DNA of 64,000 nt, from contig NZ_CP107852.1 of NCBI RefSeq assembly GCF_036346875.1, forward strand, positions 1,054,001 through 1,118,000, read 5' to 3'. A model generated the notes under the pieces. It had not been told where the DNA came from, did no database searches, and worked only from the letters and a program-made list of their open reading frames with translations. This document shows, in pieces, positions 29,056 through 40,751 of the stretch (position 1 is the first letter of the stretch; every line of letters starts with the position of its first letter). A program made the translations under genes and the position numbers. This stretch comes from Nocardia sp. NBC_00508 (GTDB lineage Bacteria > Actinomycetota > Actinomycetes > Mycobacteriales > Mycobacteriaceae).

Positions 29056-29165
29056 TGGTCAGTCCTGTTCGATGTGGGGGCGCGGGGCGGCGCCCGGAAA
29101 TTGGTCGGGGGTGGCGCCGGAGAAGCTCCGGTCGCGGGGTGCTTGCCGGCTGCGCGACGGCGCAA

Positions 29166-29360
29166 TCAGATACCGAGCAGCTTCTTCACGCGACGGACGT
29201 CGGCAGCCGCGACGACCTCCACGCCGTCCAGACGACGAGTCCGGCGGCTGGGCTTGTGCTCGAACAGGTGGCGACGATTCGCCTGCTGGCGAAGCAGCTT
29301 GCCTTTACCGGACACCTTGAATCGCTTCGAGGCGCCGCTGTGGCTCTTCATCTTCGGCAT
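29166..29360 (-). CDS. rpmI: 50S ribosomal protein L35
   Basis: 64 residues: [20 protein letters not shown], then [20 protein letters not shown], ending KKLLGI. This is the standard L35 pattern of a basic, Lys/Arg-rich protein that binds 23S rRNA. Middle gene of infC-rpmI-rplT, 57 bp downstream of infC. Confidence 0.98.
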   Translation of the reverse strand: MPKMKSHSGASKRFKVSGKGKLLRQQANRRHLFEHKPSRRTRRLDGVEVVAAADVRRVKKLLGI

Positions 29361-29417
29361 GGATTCCTCTATCTGTCGTGCCGGCGGCCCAGAGGGCCGC
29401 CGGTGTTCTGATCGGTG

Positions 29418-30038
<621 letters not shown>

Positions 30039-30348
30039 GGGGCCTCCTAGGTCAAGCGGTGTCGTCGGACGACCGCACGCAATAACTGCAACCCCTTTTC
30101 AACACAAAAGCCCCGGTGCGGTATTCCGCGACACGGGGCCCGATGTCGACCGATCGCCGATCGCGAGCGAACTCGGATCGACTCTCGCAATGGCGGCTCT
30201 CTTACGAGAACCCCGGCACGAGAAACCCACCCTCGCGGGGCGGGTGACCGGACCGTTGACCGTACGATCACTCGTCGGCAACGGTGGGAGTCGGGCTCCA
30301 CTTATCAGCCCCGGGGCAAGCCCGGGGCGGTCGTCAGCGGCCAGTCTA
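30039..30348 (-). promoter_or_regulatory. structured ~300-nt leader of the infC operon
   Basis: A likely -10 TAGACT lies at 30348-30343 (minus strand), placing the transcript start near 30336. The leader contains an early hairpin CCCCGGG-CTTGC-CCCGGGG (about 30310-30328), further GC-rich inverted segments, a terminator-like hairpin with a U-run (30106-30139) and the Shine-Dalgarno 4 nt before the AUC start. No upstream ORF with a clear start was found. The layout suggests attenuation control of infC-rpmI-rplT. Confidence 0.6.
30106..30139 (-). terminator. intrinsic terminator-like hairpin inside the infC leader
   Basis: Minus strand: GCCCCGTGTC-GCGG-AATA-CCGC-ACCGGGGC followed directly by TTTTGTGTT. 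The inner GCGG/CCGC and outer GCCCCG/CGGGGC pair perfectly with a small bulge. It precedes infC by about 70 nt on the same strand, so it must be read through for expression: a candidate attenuator. Confidence 0.65.
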
Positions 30349-30433
30349 ACATTCCGTTCGGCTATCGCCGAATCGGGACGAATCGGGACGAAAACCGCTT
30401 GCCCGGCTCTGCCCCGCGTGCCACGCTCCCCCG

Positions 30434-30961
30434 ATGCGCACACCACGCCGTGACCTGCTGCGATGGCAATTCGACCTGACCTGGTCGCTCGCCGGTATCC
30501 ATCTCGACGCGCTGACGGCCGCGGACTTCCTCTGGGAACCCGCCGGAGTCACCTGGACGGTACGCCCCGACGCCGACGGCATCTGGCGGCCGGACTGGGC
30601 CGATACCGAACCCGACCCTGCGCCGGTCCCGACGATCGGCTGGCTCACCTGGCATATCGGCTGGTGGTGGGGCTCGGCGATCAACCACGCCGAGAGGTTG
30701 ACGCCACCCGCGCGGGAGAACGTGCACTGGCCAGGCGACGGCCCCGCGGCCATCGCGTGCGTGCGCGACCTGGGTACGGAGTGGGAGCGGGTCCTCGACG
30801 GGCTGACCGAACCCGACCTGGACCGCCCCACCGCATACCCGTGGCCCGCCGACGCCGGACTGACCCTGGCCCATATGGCGGGCTGGGTGAACGCGGAGCT
30901 GATGAAGAACGTCGCCGAGATCGGCCACCTCCGGATGCTGCGGGCGGCGTCGCTAGCCTGA
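30434..30961 (+). CDS. DinB-like four-helix-bundle protein
   Basis: 175 residues matching the DinB/DUF664-type superfamily: LLRWQFDLTWSLAGIHLDAL, TAADFLWEPAGVTWTV, then GWLTWHIGWWWGSAINHAER with the His typical of the metal triad, and AGLTLAHMAGWVNAELMKNV near the C-terminus with the second His. Superfamily members bind a divalent metal and include mycothiol- or bacillithiol-dependent transferases; this one is unassigned. It is divergent from infC and just upstream of the DUF1844 gene. Confidence 0.85.
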   Translation: MRTPRRDLLRWQFDLTWSLAGIHLDALTAADFLWEPAGVTWTVRPDADGIWRPDWADTEPDPAPVPTIGWLTWHIGWWWGSAINHAERLTPPARENVHWPGDGPAAIACVRDLGTEWERVLDGLTEPDLDRPTAYPWPADAGLTLAHMAGWVNAELMKNVAEIGHLRMLRAASLA

Positions 30962-30966
30962 AGGGC

Positions 30967-31308
30967 ATGACTGACGAGCTCGACACCTCCGTGCGTGAAC
31001 TGGCCGACATCCCCGCGGTCGAGGTGATCAGCCGCGCCGCCGTGATGCTGATGAGCTCGGCAGCGGAGAAGCTCGGCCTCGCCGACGAGGATCCGGATGC
31101 CAGTCCGCGCCGCGACCTGGACGAGGCGCGGCGCGTGATCACCGCGCTGGCCGGACTGGTGACGGCGTCGGTGGAATACCTGGGTCCCCATGCCGGACCG
31201 ATCCGCGAGGGCCTCCAATCGCTGCAGCGTGCCTTCCGCGAATTCTCCGCCCATCCCGACGAGCCGGGCAAAGGTCCGGGCGAGAAGTACACCGGCCCGG
31301 TCTACTGA
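30967..31308 (+). CDS. DUF1844 protein
   Basis: 113 residues. The family core is ADIPAVEVISRAAVMLMSSA, AEKLGLADED, then DEARRVITALAGLVTASVEY. DUF1844 proteins are small soluble helical proteins of unknown function, often coded near the infC/uvrA region in actinobacteria. It starts 5 nt after the DinB stop. The sequence TAGCCT lies 7 nt before the ATG, so it may also have its own leaderless message. Confidence 0.88.
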   Translation: MTDELDTSVRELADIPAVEVISRAAVMLMSSAAEKLGLADEDPDASPRRDLDEARRVITALAGLVTASVEYLGPHAGPIREGLQSLQRAFREFSAHPDEPGKGPGEKYTGPVY

Positions 31309-31437
31309 CGGCACGTTTGTCGACAGCACTAACCCCTTCCAGGAGATTCCGAAAGGCCGACTAGAGAATTTGGGTGAAATGCCCGCTCCGAGACCGAAAT
31401 TTAGGAAAATTCCCAATGGGTAGGGCACAGTGGGGCC

Positions 31438-32148
31438 ATGGCTACTCGGATTCTTCTCGCTCCCGGATTCTGGCTCGGTGCTTGGGCGTGGGACGAGGTC
31501 GCGCCCGATCTGCGGCAGCGTGGCAACGAGGTCCAAGCGCTCACACTGCCCGGCCTGGATGCCGCGGACCCCGATCGGCTGTCGGCGACCTTGGACACGC
31601 AGGCGCAGGCCATCATCGACACGGTGCCGTCAGGCGAGACCGCGGTGCTCGTCGCGCATTCCGGCGGCGCGGCGCCCGCCTATCTCGCCATCGACCGCGC
31701 GCCCGAACTGTTCCGCCGGGCGATCTACGTCGACAGCGCGCCGCTACCGAGCGGCTTCGTCATCAACTCCGCGCTGGACAACGCGGCACGTGAATGGACG
31801 CTGCCGGAATGGTCCGAGCTGGAGGCCGAGGGCAGCAGCCTGGCGGGGCTGGACGAGGCGGCCTTGGCGCGTTTCCGCGAGCGTGCCGTGCCCGAGCCCG
31901 CGTCCATCGCCTCGGCGCCGTTGCATTTGAGCGATTCGCCCGCGCGGCTGGCTGTCCCGACCACCGTGATCTGCAGCAGCATGACGGCCGAGCTGGTCAA
32001 GAAGCTGCGGGACAACGGCGAAGCGGCGATCTTCGCCGAACTGGGCCGCATCGATGCCGAATACGTCGACCTGCCGACCGGTCACTGGCCGATGTGGTCC
32101 AAGCCGAAGGAACTCGCCGAGTTGATCCATACCATCGCCAATCGCTGA
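31438..32148 (+). CDS. alpha/beta hydrolase, salicylate-esterase-like
   Basis: 236 residues. Starts with the oxyanion region RILLAPGFWLGAWAWDEVAP; nucleophile elbow VLVAHSGGAAPAYLAI with Ser75; acid region after CSSMTA; catalytic His in DLPTGHWPMWSKP. The plan resembles EstC/methyl-salicylate-esterase-like hydrolases that act on small esters. The substrate is unknown. The 130-bp gap before it is AT-rich for this genome (AATTTGGG, AAATTTAGG) and probably contains its promoter. Convergent with uvrA, 4 bp apart. Confidence 0.9.
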   Translation: MATRILLAPGFWLGAWAWDEVAPDLRQRGNEVQALTLPGLDAADPDRLSATLDTQAQAIIDTVPSGETAVLVAHSGGAAPAYLAIDRAPELFRRAIYVDSAPLPSGFVINSALDNAAREWTLPEWSELEAEGSSLAGLDEAALARFRERAVPEPASIASAPLHLSDSPARLAVPTTVICSSMTAELVKKLRDNGEAAIFAELGRIDAEYVDLPTGHWPMWSKPKELAELIHTIANR

Positions 32149-32152
32149 CGCG

Positions 32153-35107
32153 TCAGCCGACGGCCGCCGCCCTCTTCGTCACCCGCTTCGCGGTGGTCTT
32201 GGTCGCGGCGGCCTTCTTCGCCGGAGCCTTCTTCGCGACCTGCGGCGCGGGCGGCTGCTCCAGCGCCCCTCGGAGGAACTGGCCGGTGTAGCTGTCCGCG
32301 ACGGCCGCGACATCTTCCGGCGTGCCCTGGGCCACCACGGTGCCGCCGCCGGATCCGCCCTCCGGACCCATATCGATCACCCAGTCGGAGGTCTTGATGA
32401 CGTCCAGGTTGTGTTCGATGACGATCACCGTGTTGCCCTTGTCCACCAGCCCGTTGATGACGGCGAGCAGCTTGCGGATGTCCTCGAAGTGCAGACCGGT
32501 GGTCGGCTCGTCGAGGATGTACACCGTGCGTCCGGTGGAGCGCTTCTGCAGCTCGGCAGCCAGTTTCACGCGCTGGGCCTCGCCTCCGGAGAGGGTCGGC
32601 GCGCTCTGGCCGAGACGCACGTAGCCGAGCCCGACGTCCACCAGGGTCTTGAGGTAGCGGTAGATCGAGGTGACCGGTTGGAAGAACTCCGCGGCCTCCT
32701 CGATGGACATGTCCAGCACCTCGGCGATGGTCTTGCCCTTGTAGTGCACTTCGAGGGTTTCCCGGTTGTAGCGGGCGCCGTGGCAGACCTCGCACGGGAC
32801 ATAGACGTCCGGCAGGAAGTTCATCTCGATCTTCAGCGTGCCGTCGCCGGAGCAGGCCTCACACCGGCCGCCCTTGACGTTGAACGAGAATCGGCCCGGC
32901 TGGTAGCCGCGCACCTTCGCCTCGGTGGTGGCCGCGAACAGCGTGCGGATCTTGTCGAAGACGCCGGTGTAGGTGGCCGGGTTCGACCGCGGCGTGCGGC
33001 CGATCGGCGACTGGTCCACCTGCACCAGCTTGTCCAGGTGGTCGAGCCCGTTGACCCGGGTGTGCCGGCCCGGCACCTGCCGCGCGCCGTTGAGCCGGTT
33101 CGCCAGCACCGTCGCCAGGATGTCGTTCACCAGCGTCGACTTGCCCGATCCGGATACGCCCGTCACCGCGGTGAGCACGCCGAGCGGGAAGCCGACGTCG
33201 ATGCCCCTGAGGTTGTGCTCGCTCGCCCCGACCACGGTGAGCTGCCGCTTCTTGGCGACCGGTCGGCGCACCAGCGGAACCTCGATGCGCTCCCGGCCGG
33301 AAAGATACGCGCCGGTGAGCGAATTCGGATCGGTGAGCAGTTCCTGGTAAGGCCCGCTGTGCACTACCGTGCCGCCGTGCTCGCCGGCGAACGGGCCGAT
33401 GTCGACCACCCAGTCCGAGGCGCGGATGGTGTCCTCGTCGTGCTCGACAACGATCAGCGTGTTACCGAGATTGCGCAGGCGCGTGAGGGTTTCGATGAGC
33501 CTGCGGTTGTCCCGCTGATGCAGGCCGATGGACGGCTCGTCGAGCACATAGAGCACACCGACGAGGCCGGAGCCGATCTGGGTGGCGAGCCGGATGCGCT
33601 GTGCCTCGCCACCGGAGAGGGTGGCGGCCGCGCGGGAGAGCGACAAGTACTCCAAGCCGACATCGAGCAGGAAGCCCAGTCGCGCCTGCACCTCCTTGAG
33701 CACTTGCCCGGCGATGGCGGTCTCGCGCTCCCCGAGGGTCAGCGAGTTCAAGAACCCGGAGCATTCGCCGATGGACAGGTCGCTGACATCGGCGATGGAT
33801 TTCTTGTGGCCGTTCGCCGCGATGGTGACCGCGAGGATCTCCGGCCGCAATCGAGCGCCGTTGCACACCGGGCACGGAATATCGCGCATGTACCCGTCGT
33901 AGTGCTCTTTCATCTGCTCGGACTCGGTGTTCTCCATGCGGCGCTGCAAGAACGGCATCACGCCTTCGAAATCCGCGTAGTACGAGCGTTTGCGACCGTA
34001 GCGGTTGGTGTAGGACACATGCACCTGATCCGCGCTGCCCTCCAGCACCGCCTTGCGCGCCTTCGGTGGGAGGTCCTGCCACGGGGTGTCCATGGAGAAG
34101 CCGATGGAATCGGCGAGGCCGGACAGCAACCTGGTGAAGTACTCGGCGGTCTGCCCGCGCGACCACGGGGCGACCGCGCCCTCGTTCAGGCTCAGCGCCG
34201 GGTCGGGCACCACCAGGTCCGGGTCGACCTCCTTGCGGATGCCGAGCCCGGTGCAGTCCGGGCACGCGCCGTAGGGCGAATTGAACGAGAACGAGCGCGG
34301 CTCCAGGTCCTCGATGTCGAGCGGGTGACCATTCGGGCAGGCCAGGCGCTCGGAGAAGCGGCGCTCCCGGTCGTGCGCATGCTCGTCGCGGTCGACGAAA
34401 TCCAGTACGACGATGCCGTCGGCCAGCCGCAGCGCGGTCTCGATCGAATCGGTGAGGCGCTGCTTGGAGTTCGGCTTGACCGCGAGGCGATCGACGACGA
34501 CCTCGACGTCGTGCTTCTCCTGCTTCTTCAGCTTCGGCGGATCGGTGAGCGGATACACCACGCCGTCGACCCGCACGCGCGAGTAGCCCTGGGTGTTCAG
34601 CTGGTCGAACAGGTCGACGAACTCGCCCTTGCGGGTGCGCACCACCGGGGCGAGCACTTGGAAGCGGATGCCCTCCTCCATCGCGAGCACCTGGTCGACG
34701 ATCTGCTGCGGCGTCTGCTTGGCGATCAGCTCGCCGCAGACCGGGCAGTGCGGGGTGCCCGCGCGCGCGTAGAGCAGGCGCAGGTAGTCGTACACCTCTG
34801 TGATGGTGCCCACGGTGGAGCGCGGGTTGCGGTTGGTCGACTTCTGGTCGATCGATACCGCGGGCGAGAGCCCCTCGATGAAGTCGACGTCGGGCTTGTC
34901 CATCTGGCCGAGGAACTGGCGCGCGTACGCCGACAGCGATTCGACGTAGCGCCGCTGCCCTTCCGCGAAGATCGTGTCGAAGGCCAAACTCGACTTGCCC
35001 GAACCGGACAGACCGGTGAACACGATGAGGCTGTCGCGGGGCAGGTCGAGATCAACCCCCTTCAGGTTGTGCTCCCGAGCTCCGCGCACAGTGAGGCGTT
35101 CCGCCAC
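32153..35107 (-). CDS. uvrA: excinuclease ABC subunit A
   Basis: DNA-damage recognition ATPase of nucleotide excision repair, 984 residues. Two ABC ATPase halves: first P-loop [20 protein letters not shown], signature [20 protein letters not shown]; second [20 protein letters not shown] and [20 protein letters not shown]. Zinc modules [16 protein letters not shown], and [19 protein letters not shown]. The C-terminus has a short Lys/Ala-rich tail. GTG 35105-35107 gives the conserved [20 protein letters not shown] start and has GGAGAAGGGA upstream. No LexA box was found. Confidence 0.97.
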   Translation of the reverse strand: MAERLTVRGAREHNLKGVDLDLPRDSLIVFTGLSGSGKSSLAFDTIFAEGQRRYVESLSAYARQFLGQMDKPDVDFIEGLSPAVSIDQKSTNRNPRSTVGTITEVYDYLRLLYARAGTPHCPVCGELIAKQTPQQIVDQVLAMEEGIRFQVLAPVVRTRKGEFVDLFDQLNTQGYSRVRVDGVVYPLTDPPKLKKQEKHDVEVVVDRLAVKPNSKQRLTDSIETALRLADGIVVLDFVDRDEHAHDRERRFSERLACPNGHPLDIEDLEPRSFSFNSPYGACPDCTGLGIRKEVDPDLVVPDPALSLNEGAVAPWSRGQTAEYFTRLLSGLADSIGFSMDTPWQDLPPKARKAVLEGSADQVHVSYTNRYGRKRSYYADFEGVMPFLQRRMENTESEQMKEHYDGYMRDIPCPVCNGARLRPEILAVTIAANGHKKSIADVSDLSIGECSGFLNSLTLGERETAIAGQVLKEVQARLGFLLDVGLEYLSLSRAAATLSGGEAQRIRLATQIGSGLVGVLYVLDEPSIGLHQRDNRRLIETLTRLRNLGNTLIVVEHDEDTIRASDWVVDIGPFAGEHGGTVVHSGPYQELLTDPNSLTGAYLSGRERIEVPLVRRPVAKKRQLTVVGASEHNLRGIDVGFPLGVLTAVTGVSGSGKSTLVNDILATVLANRLNGARQVPGRHTRVNGLDHLDKLVQVDQSPIGRTPRSNPATYTGVFDKIRTLFAATTEAKVRGYQPGRFSFNVKGGRCEACSGDGTLKIEMNFLPDVYVPCEVCHGARYNRETLEVHYKGKTIAEVLDMSIEEAAEFFQPVTSIYRYLKTLVDVGLGYVRLGQSAPTLSGGEAQRVKLAAELQKRSTGRTVYILDEPTTGLHFEDIRKLLAVINGLVDKGNTVIVIEHNLDVIKTSDWVIDMGPEGGSGGGTVVAQGTPEDVAAVADSYTGQFLRGALEQPPAPQVAKKAPAKKAAATKTTAKRVTKRAAAVG

Positions 35108-37570
<2,463 letters not shown>

Positions 37571-37574
37571 GGAA

Positions 37575-38351
37575 TCAGGCGGGTACGACGAGTGCGAGGT
37601 CGCCGTCGTAACGGCGGTACAGGAGTCCGCCACGGCCACTGTCCGGGTCGGTGCAGAACAGGAATGGCAATCCCTTGCGGCACAGCACATTCACCGCATC
37701 GCCGGAGCTGAGGCGCGGAGCCGGTTCCGCGTCCACGACGATCGGAACGGAGCCCCCGATCGCCTCCGGCGGCCAGACCGGCGGGTACGTCGCACGCTGC
37801 CGGATGAGTCGCACACCCCCAGCCGCCCAATGGACCACCGCGTCCTCGCCGGTCTCGCTGTCGGTGAACAAGTGTGCGTCGTAGTCCATCGCGTCCAGCA
37901 CCGCGACCGCCTCGGCGGGCGTGCAGGTCAGCAGGGTGCACTGTTTCCTGCGTGCGATCGCACGCGGTTCGCCGAGCATGGCCAGGGCAGGGCGGGCCGG
38001 CTCGGGCCAGGTGCGCGATTCCTGCGCGGCAAGCCGGGCCAGCTGACGGTCGAAGCGTTCGACGGCGAAGGTCACCGCGAACCCGCGCGGCCCGGTGACC
38101 TGGACCCGCGTGGTGACGCCCGCGCCGCGGACATTGATCTGCGCCACCGTCGGCTCCCCCGGGTCGAGTGGCGCGGTAAGGCGCGCATGGGCGGGCGCGT
38201 CGAGATGGTGCCTGCGTAAGACGCGACCGATCGCCCGCACAGCCCGCGTCACGTCCGGGGCGGGCACGTCCCCTCGGGTAGTCACCGCCACTTCCGGTTG
38301 CGCAGCCGTCGCCCACCGTTCCGATGCGAATCGCCGCCCCGAGGAAACCAT
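37575..38351 (-). CDS. rafH: RafH-like ribosome-associated dormancy factor
   Basis: 258 residues resembling M. tuberculosis Rv0079 (RafH), a DosR-regulated long hibernation-type factor that binds ribosomes under hypoxia. Supporting stretches: RAVRAIGRVLRR and the S30EA-like basic middle, the MDYDAHLFTDSETGEDAVVH block, and the C-terminal LPFLFCTDPDSGRGGLLYRR and YDGDLALVVP. Start ATG 38349-38351 is the more family-like choice; a start 54 nt upstream is possible. Convergent with the DevS-like kinase; DosR-like sites lie about 70-130 bp upstream. Confidence 0.88.
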   Translation of the reverse strand: MVSSGRRFASERWATAAQPEVAVTTRGDVPAPDVTRAVRAIGRVLRRHHLDAPAHARLTAPLDPGEPTVAQINVRGAGVTTRVQVTGPRGFAVTFAVERFDRQLARLAAQESRTWPEPARPALAMLGEPRAIARRKQCTLLTCTPAEAVAVLDAMDYDAHLFTDSETGEDAVVHWAAGGVRLIRQRATYPPVWPPEAIGGSVPIVVDAEPAPRLSSGDAVNVLCRKGLPFLFCTDPDSGRGGLLYRRYDGDLALVVPA

Positions 38352-38938
38352 CTGCCACGCCCACTTTCCAGGTCGGTCCAGTCCACCCCTATGCCACCAC
38401 CACAAAGGCGCCGCGAACAGGGCCGAAAGTCCTTATCGCCGAATTGGATTGGCGCAGTCGCGGTGCAGAGGACTTTCCGAGAACGGCGAGCCGACCTGAC
38501 CGACGCCCTGCCGGCCGCCCCACCGGTGCACGACACCATGCACCATCGTACGGATCGCGACCAGTCCGATCCATCCCCAATGTCCGAGGGCACGACCAGC
38601 CGATACCCCGGTTCGCCGCACGAGATCTTCCCGGCCCAGCCGCACCCCGGCTATCGTCATATGATCTTGATGCTGCGGTGGGTCGTGTCGGAACCGTGTA
38701 GCCGCGTTCGGTTGACGCCCGGCGTGTATCGCTCCTCCACCGTTTGCCGGGGGCCGGCCACGTGGTGGTCCGCACCTCGACGCGGAATCCGGTTCTGTAA
38801 TGATCGCCGGATCGAACACGAAAAAATGCCGGTACTGTGATCAGAGCAAAAGCGTGGACGGTGTGATCTTGTCCACGTCGATACCACAATAATCCCGTGT
38901 TCCAATGGCCATAATGGGGTCGATGATCGGGGGTTCGA
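38352..38938. other. intergenic region between rafH and the diguanylate cyclase
   Basis: This divergent region of 587 bp holds the DosR-like boxes of rafH (38420-38478) and an AT-rich stretch near 38780-38900 (including AAAAAATGCC and CACAATAATCC) that probably carries the cyclase promoter. A palindromic ATGGCCAT occurs near 38905. No ORF or RNA gene convinced me. Confidence 0.5.
38420..38478 (-). promoter_or_regulatory. two DosR-like boxes upstream of rafH
   Basis: At 38420-38433 the plus strand reads GGGCCGAAAGTCCT, matching the DosR core GGGACTWWAGTCCC at 11 of 13-14 aligned positions. A second half-site-like AGGACTTTCC lies at 38469-38478, centre to centre about 48 bp. DosR boxes are often paired and degenerate. 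The match was made by eye. Confidence 0.45.
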
Positions 38939-40285
38939 GTGGGTGATGACAAGCTGGTCGCCGCGGTCGAGGCCGCCGAACAGCTGGCCGCGCGCTACCG
39001 CTCCCTGGTCGAGCACACCCCCGACGGGATCTGTGTGCACGAGGGCGGCATGGTCGTCTACGCCAATCCCGCGACCGTTCGCCTGCTCGCCGCCGAAAGC
39101 GCCGACCAGGTGGTGGGCCGGTCGCTGACCGACTTCGTCCATCCGGACTCGGTCCCCGCGATGCTCGACCGCATCGGCACACTCACCAGCGCGGGCGCGG
39201 CCTCCGTTCCGACCGAGATGACGCTGCTGCGGCTGGACGGTGTGACCGTCCCAGTCGAGACGGTGTCGGTGCTGACCGCCTGGCACGACCGCCTCGCCTA
39301 TCAGGTGGTCATCCACGACCTGACTGCCCAGCGCCATGCCGAGGCCGCGCAGCGCAGGGCCGAGCACTACTTCACCACGGTGGTCTCCCAGCTGGAGGAG
39401 GGTGTCGTGGTGATCGATCCGGAAGGGCGGATCGAATCGATGAATCCGGCGGCCAAACGCATCTTCGGCACCGAGGGACCCGATCGGCAGGTGATCGGCC
39501 GGACCATTCAGTCGCTGCCGCTGGTGCTGCTGGACGCCAACGCCCAGCCGCTGCCGCCGGGCCGCCATCCCGTGGCGCGCACCCTCGCCACCGGCGAGAC
39601 CATCACCGGCTACGTCTTCGGCGTCGACCGCGTCGACGGCCAGCGCCGCTGGCTGTCGGGCAGCAGCCGCCTGCTCAATCCCGGCGACGGGCGCTCGTCG
39701 GCGGTCTCCTCCTTCGCCGACATCACCGAATTCCGCGCCAGCAGGCGGCAGCTGGAATACCAGGCCACGCACGATTCGCTGACCGGCCTGGCGAACCGCT
39801 CCCTGATCCTGTCCCAGCTGGCCGCCGCACTGGCCAGCACCGAGGAACTGCTGCCGGTGTCCACCGTCCTGTTCATCGACCTGGACGGGTTCAAATCGAT
39901 CAACGACACGCTCGGCCATGCCATCGGCGACACGGTGCTGCAGATCGTCGCGCAGCGGCTGCAACGCGCGCTGCGCGGTGACGACATCGTCGGCAGGCTC
40001 GGCGGTGACGAGTTCCTCGTGCTGCTGTCCGGCGTCACCCGGCGGGTGGACATCGACGCGCTGGTGGCCCGGCTACGTTCGACCATGGCCGAGCCCATCA
40101 TCGCCCGCGGACACCGGATCGAGGTGAACGCCTCGATCGGGGTCACCGAGCTCGGCGCCGGCGATCGGCGCACCCCGGAGGCCGTACTGCACGACGCCGA
40201 CCTGGCGATGTACCGCGCGAAGCCGCCCGGACATCGGGAGGGCTCCCCCTTGGGCCGCCGACCGAACAACACCCACGCCTCCTGA
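38939..40285 (+). CDS. PAS-PAS-GGDEF diguanylate cyclase
   Basis: 448 residues. PAS 1 (~18-140: YRSLVEHTPDGICVHEGGMV), PAS 2 with PAC (~145-260: YFTTVVSQLEEGVVVIDPEG), then GGDEF (~275-440) with HDSLTGLANRSLILSQLAAA, FIDLDGFKSINDTLGHAIGD and an intact active-site loop RLGGDEFLVLL. It should make c-di-GMP in the cytoplasm in response to a signal at the PAS domains. No EAL domain. A GTG start is used. Confidence 0.92.
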   Translation: MGDDKLVAAVEAAEQLAARYRSLVEHTPDGICVHEGGMVVYANPATVRLLAAESADQVVGRSLTDFVHPDSVPAMLDRIGTLTSAGAASVPTEMTLLRLDGVTVPVETVSVLTAWHDRLAYQVVIHDLTAQRHAEAAQRRAEHYFTTVVSQLEEGVVVIDPEGRIESMNPAAKRIFGTEGPDRQVIGRTIQSLPLVLLDANAQPLPPGRHPVARTLATGETITGYVFGVDRVDGQRRWLSGSSRLLNPGDGRSSAVSSFADITEFRASRRQLEYQATHDSLTGLANRSLILSQLAAALASTEELLPVSTVLFIDLDGFKSINDTLGHAIGDTVLQIVAQRLQRALRGDDIVGRLGGDEFLVLLSGVTRRVDIDALVARLRSTMAEPIIARGHRIEVNASIGVTELGAGDRRTPEAVLHDADLAMYRAKPPGHREGSPLGRRPNNTHAS

Positions 40286-40295
40286 CGGGTCGCGC

Positions 40296-40667
40296 ATGAT
40301 CATCGAACACGCCCTGCTGCCCGTTCGCCCGGAGTCGGCCGCCGACTTCGAAGCCGCATTCGCCGCTGCGCGGCCGATCATCGCGAGCATGCCCGGATTC
40401 CGGTCGCTGTCGCTGTCCCGCGGCGTCGAGTCGCCGGGCAGCTACCTGCTCCGGGTGGAGTGGGACCACCTCGACGATCATGTCGTCGGATTCCGCGGCT
40501 CGCCGGAGTACCAGCGCTGGAAGGACCTCTTGCATCACTTCTACGACCCGTTCCCGGCGGTCGAGCACTTCGCGCCGGTGACGCTGCCCGAAACCGGCGA
40601 CCGGCCCGCTTCCTCGCCGCCATCGGCGTCACCTGCGATTACGGCGAGCCCTAGGCAACCCCAGTAA
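40296..40667 (+). CDS. antibiotic-biosynthesis-monooxygenase (ABM) domain protein
   Basis: 123 residues. The first ~95 are an ABM/dimeric alpha-beta barrel: MIIEHALLPVRPESAADFEA, SMPGFRSLSLSRGVESPGSY and LLRVEWDHLDDHVVGFRGSP, ending HHFYDPFPAVEHF. Members include monooxygenases and heme-degrading IsdG-like proteins; this one is probably a small oxygenase or detoxifying protein of unknown substrate. The Ser/Pro-rich tail after ~100 is unusual and may be disordered. It starts 10 bp after the cyclase gene. Confidence 0.85.
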   Translation: MIIEHALLPVRPESAADFEAAFAAARPIIASMPGFRSLSLSRGVESPGSYLLRVEWDHLDDHVVGFRGSPEYQRWKDLLHHFYDPFPAVEHFAPVTLPETGDRPASSPPSASPAITASPRQPQ

Positions 40668-40751
40668 ACTCGACAACTCTGCTTTCCAAGCGTGCACCTG
40701 CCCGTCCGGGTAGCGTGTTCGCGGCTCTTCGCGGTGACAAGGAGTTCAGTT

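Noticed and set aside
38657..39964. Minus-strand frame opposite the diguanylate cyclase
   Set aside because: Antisense to a gene with an intact GGDEF motif and no start signals of its own.
40668..40751. RAE rifampicin-response element upstream of helD
   Set aside because: Only GCTT-TCC-AAGC is present; spacing and flanks differ from the 19-bp RAE.
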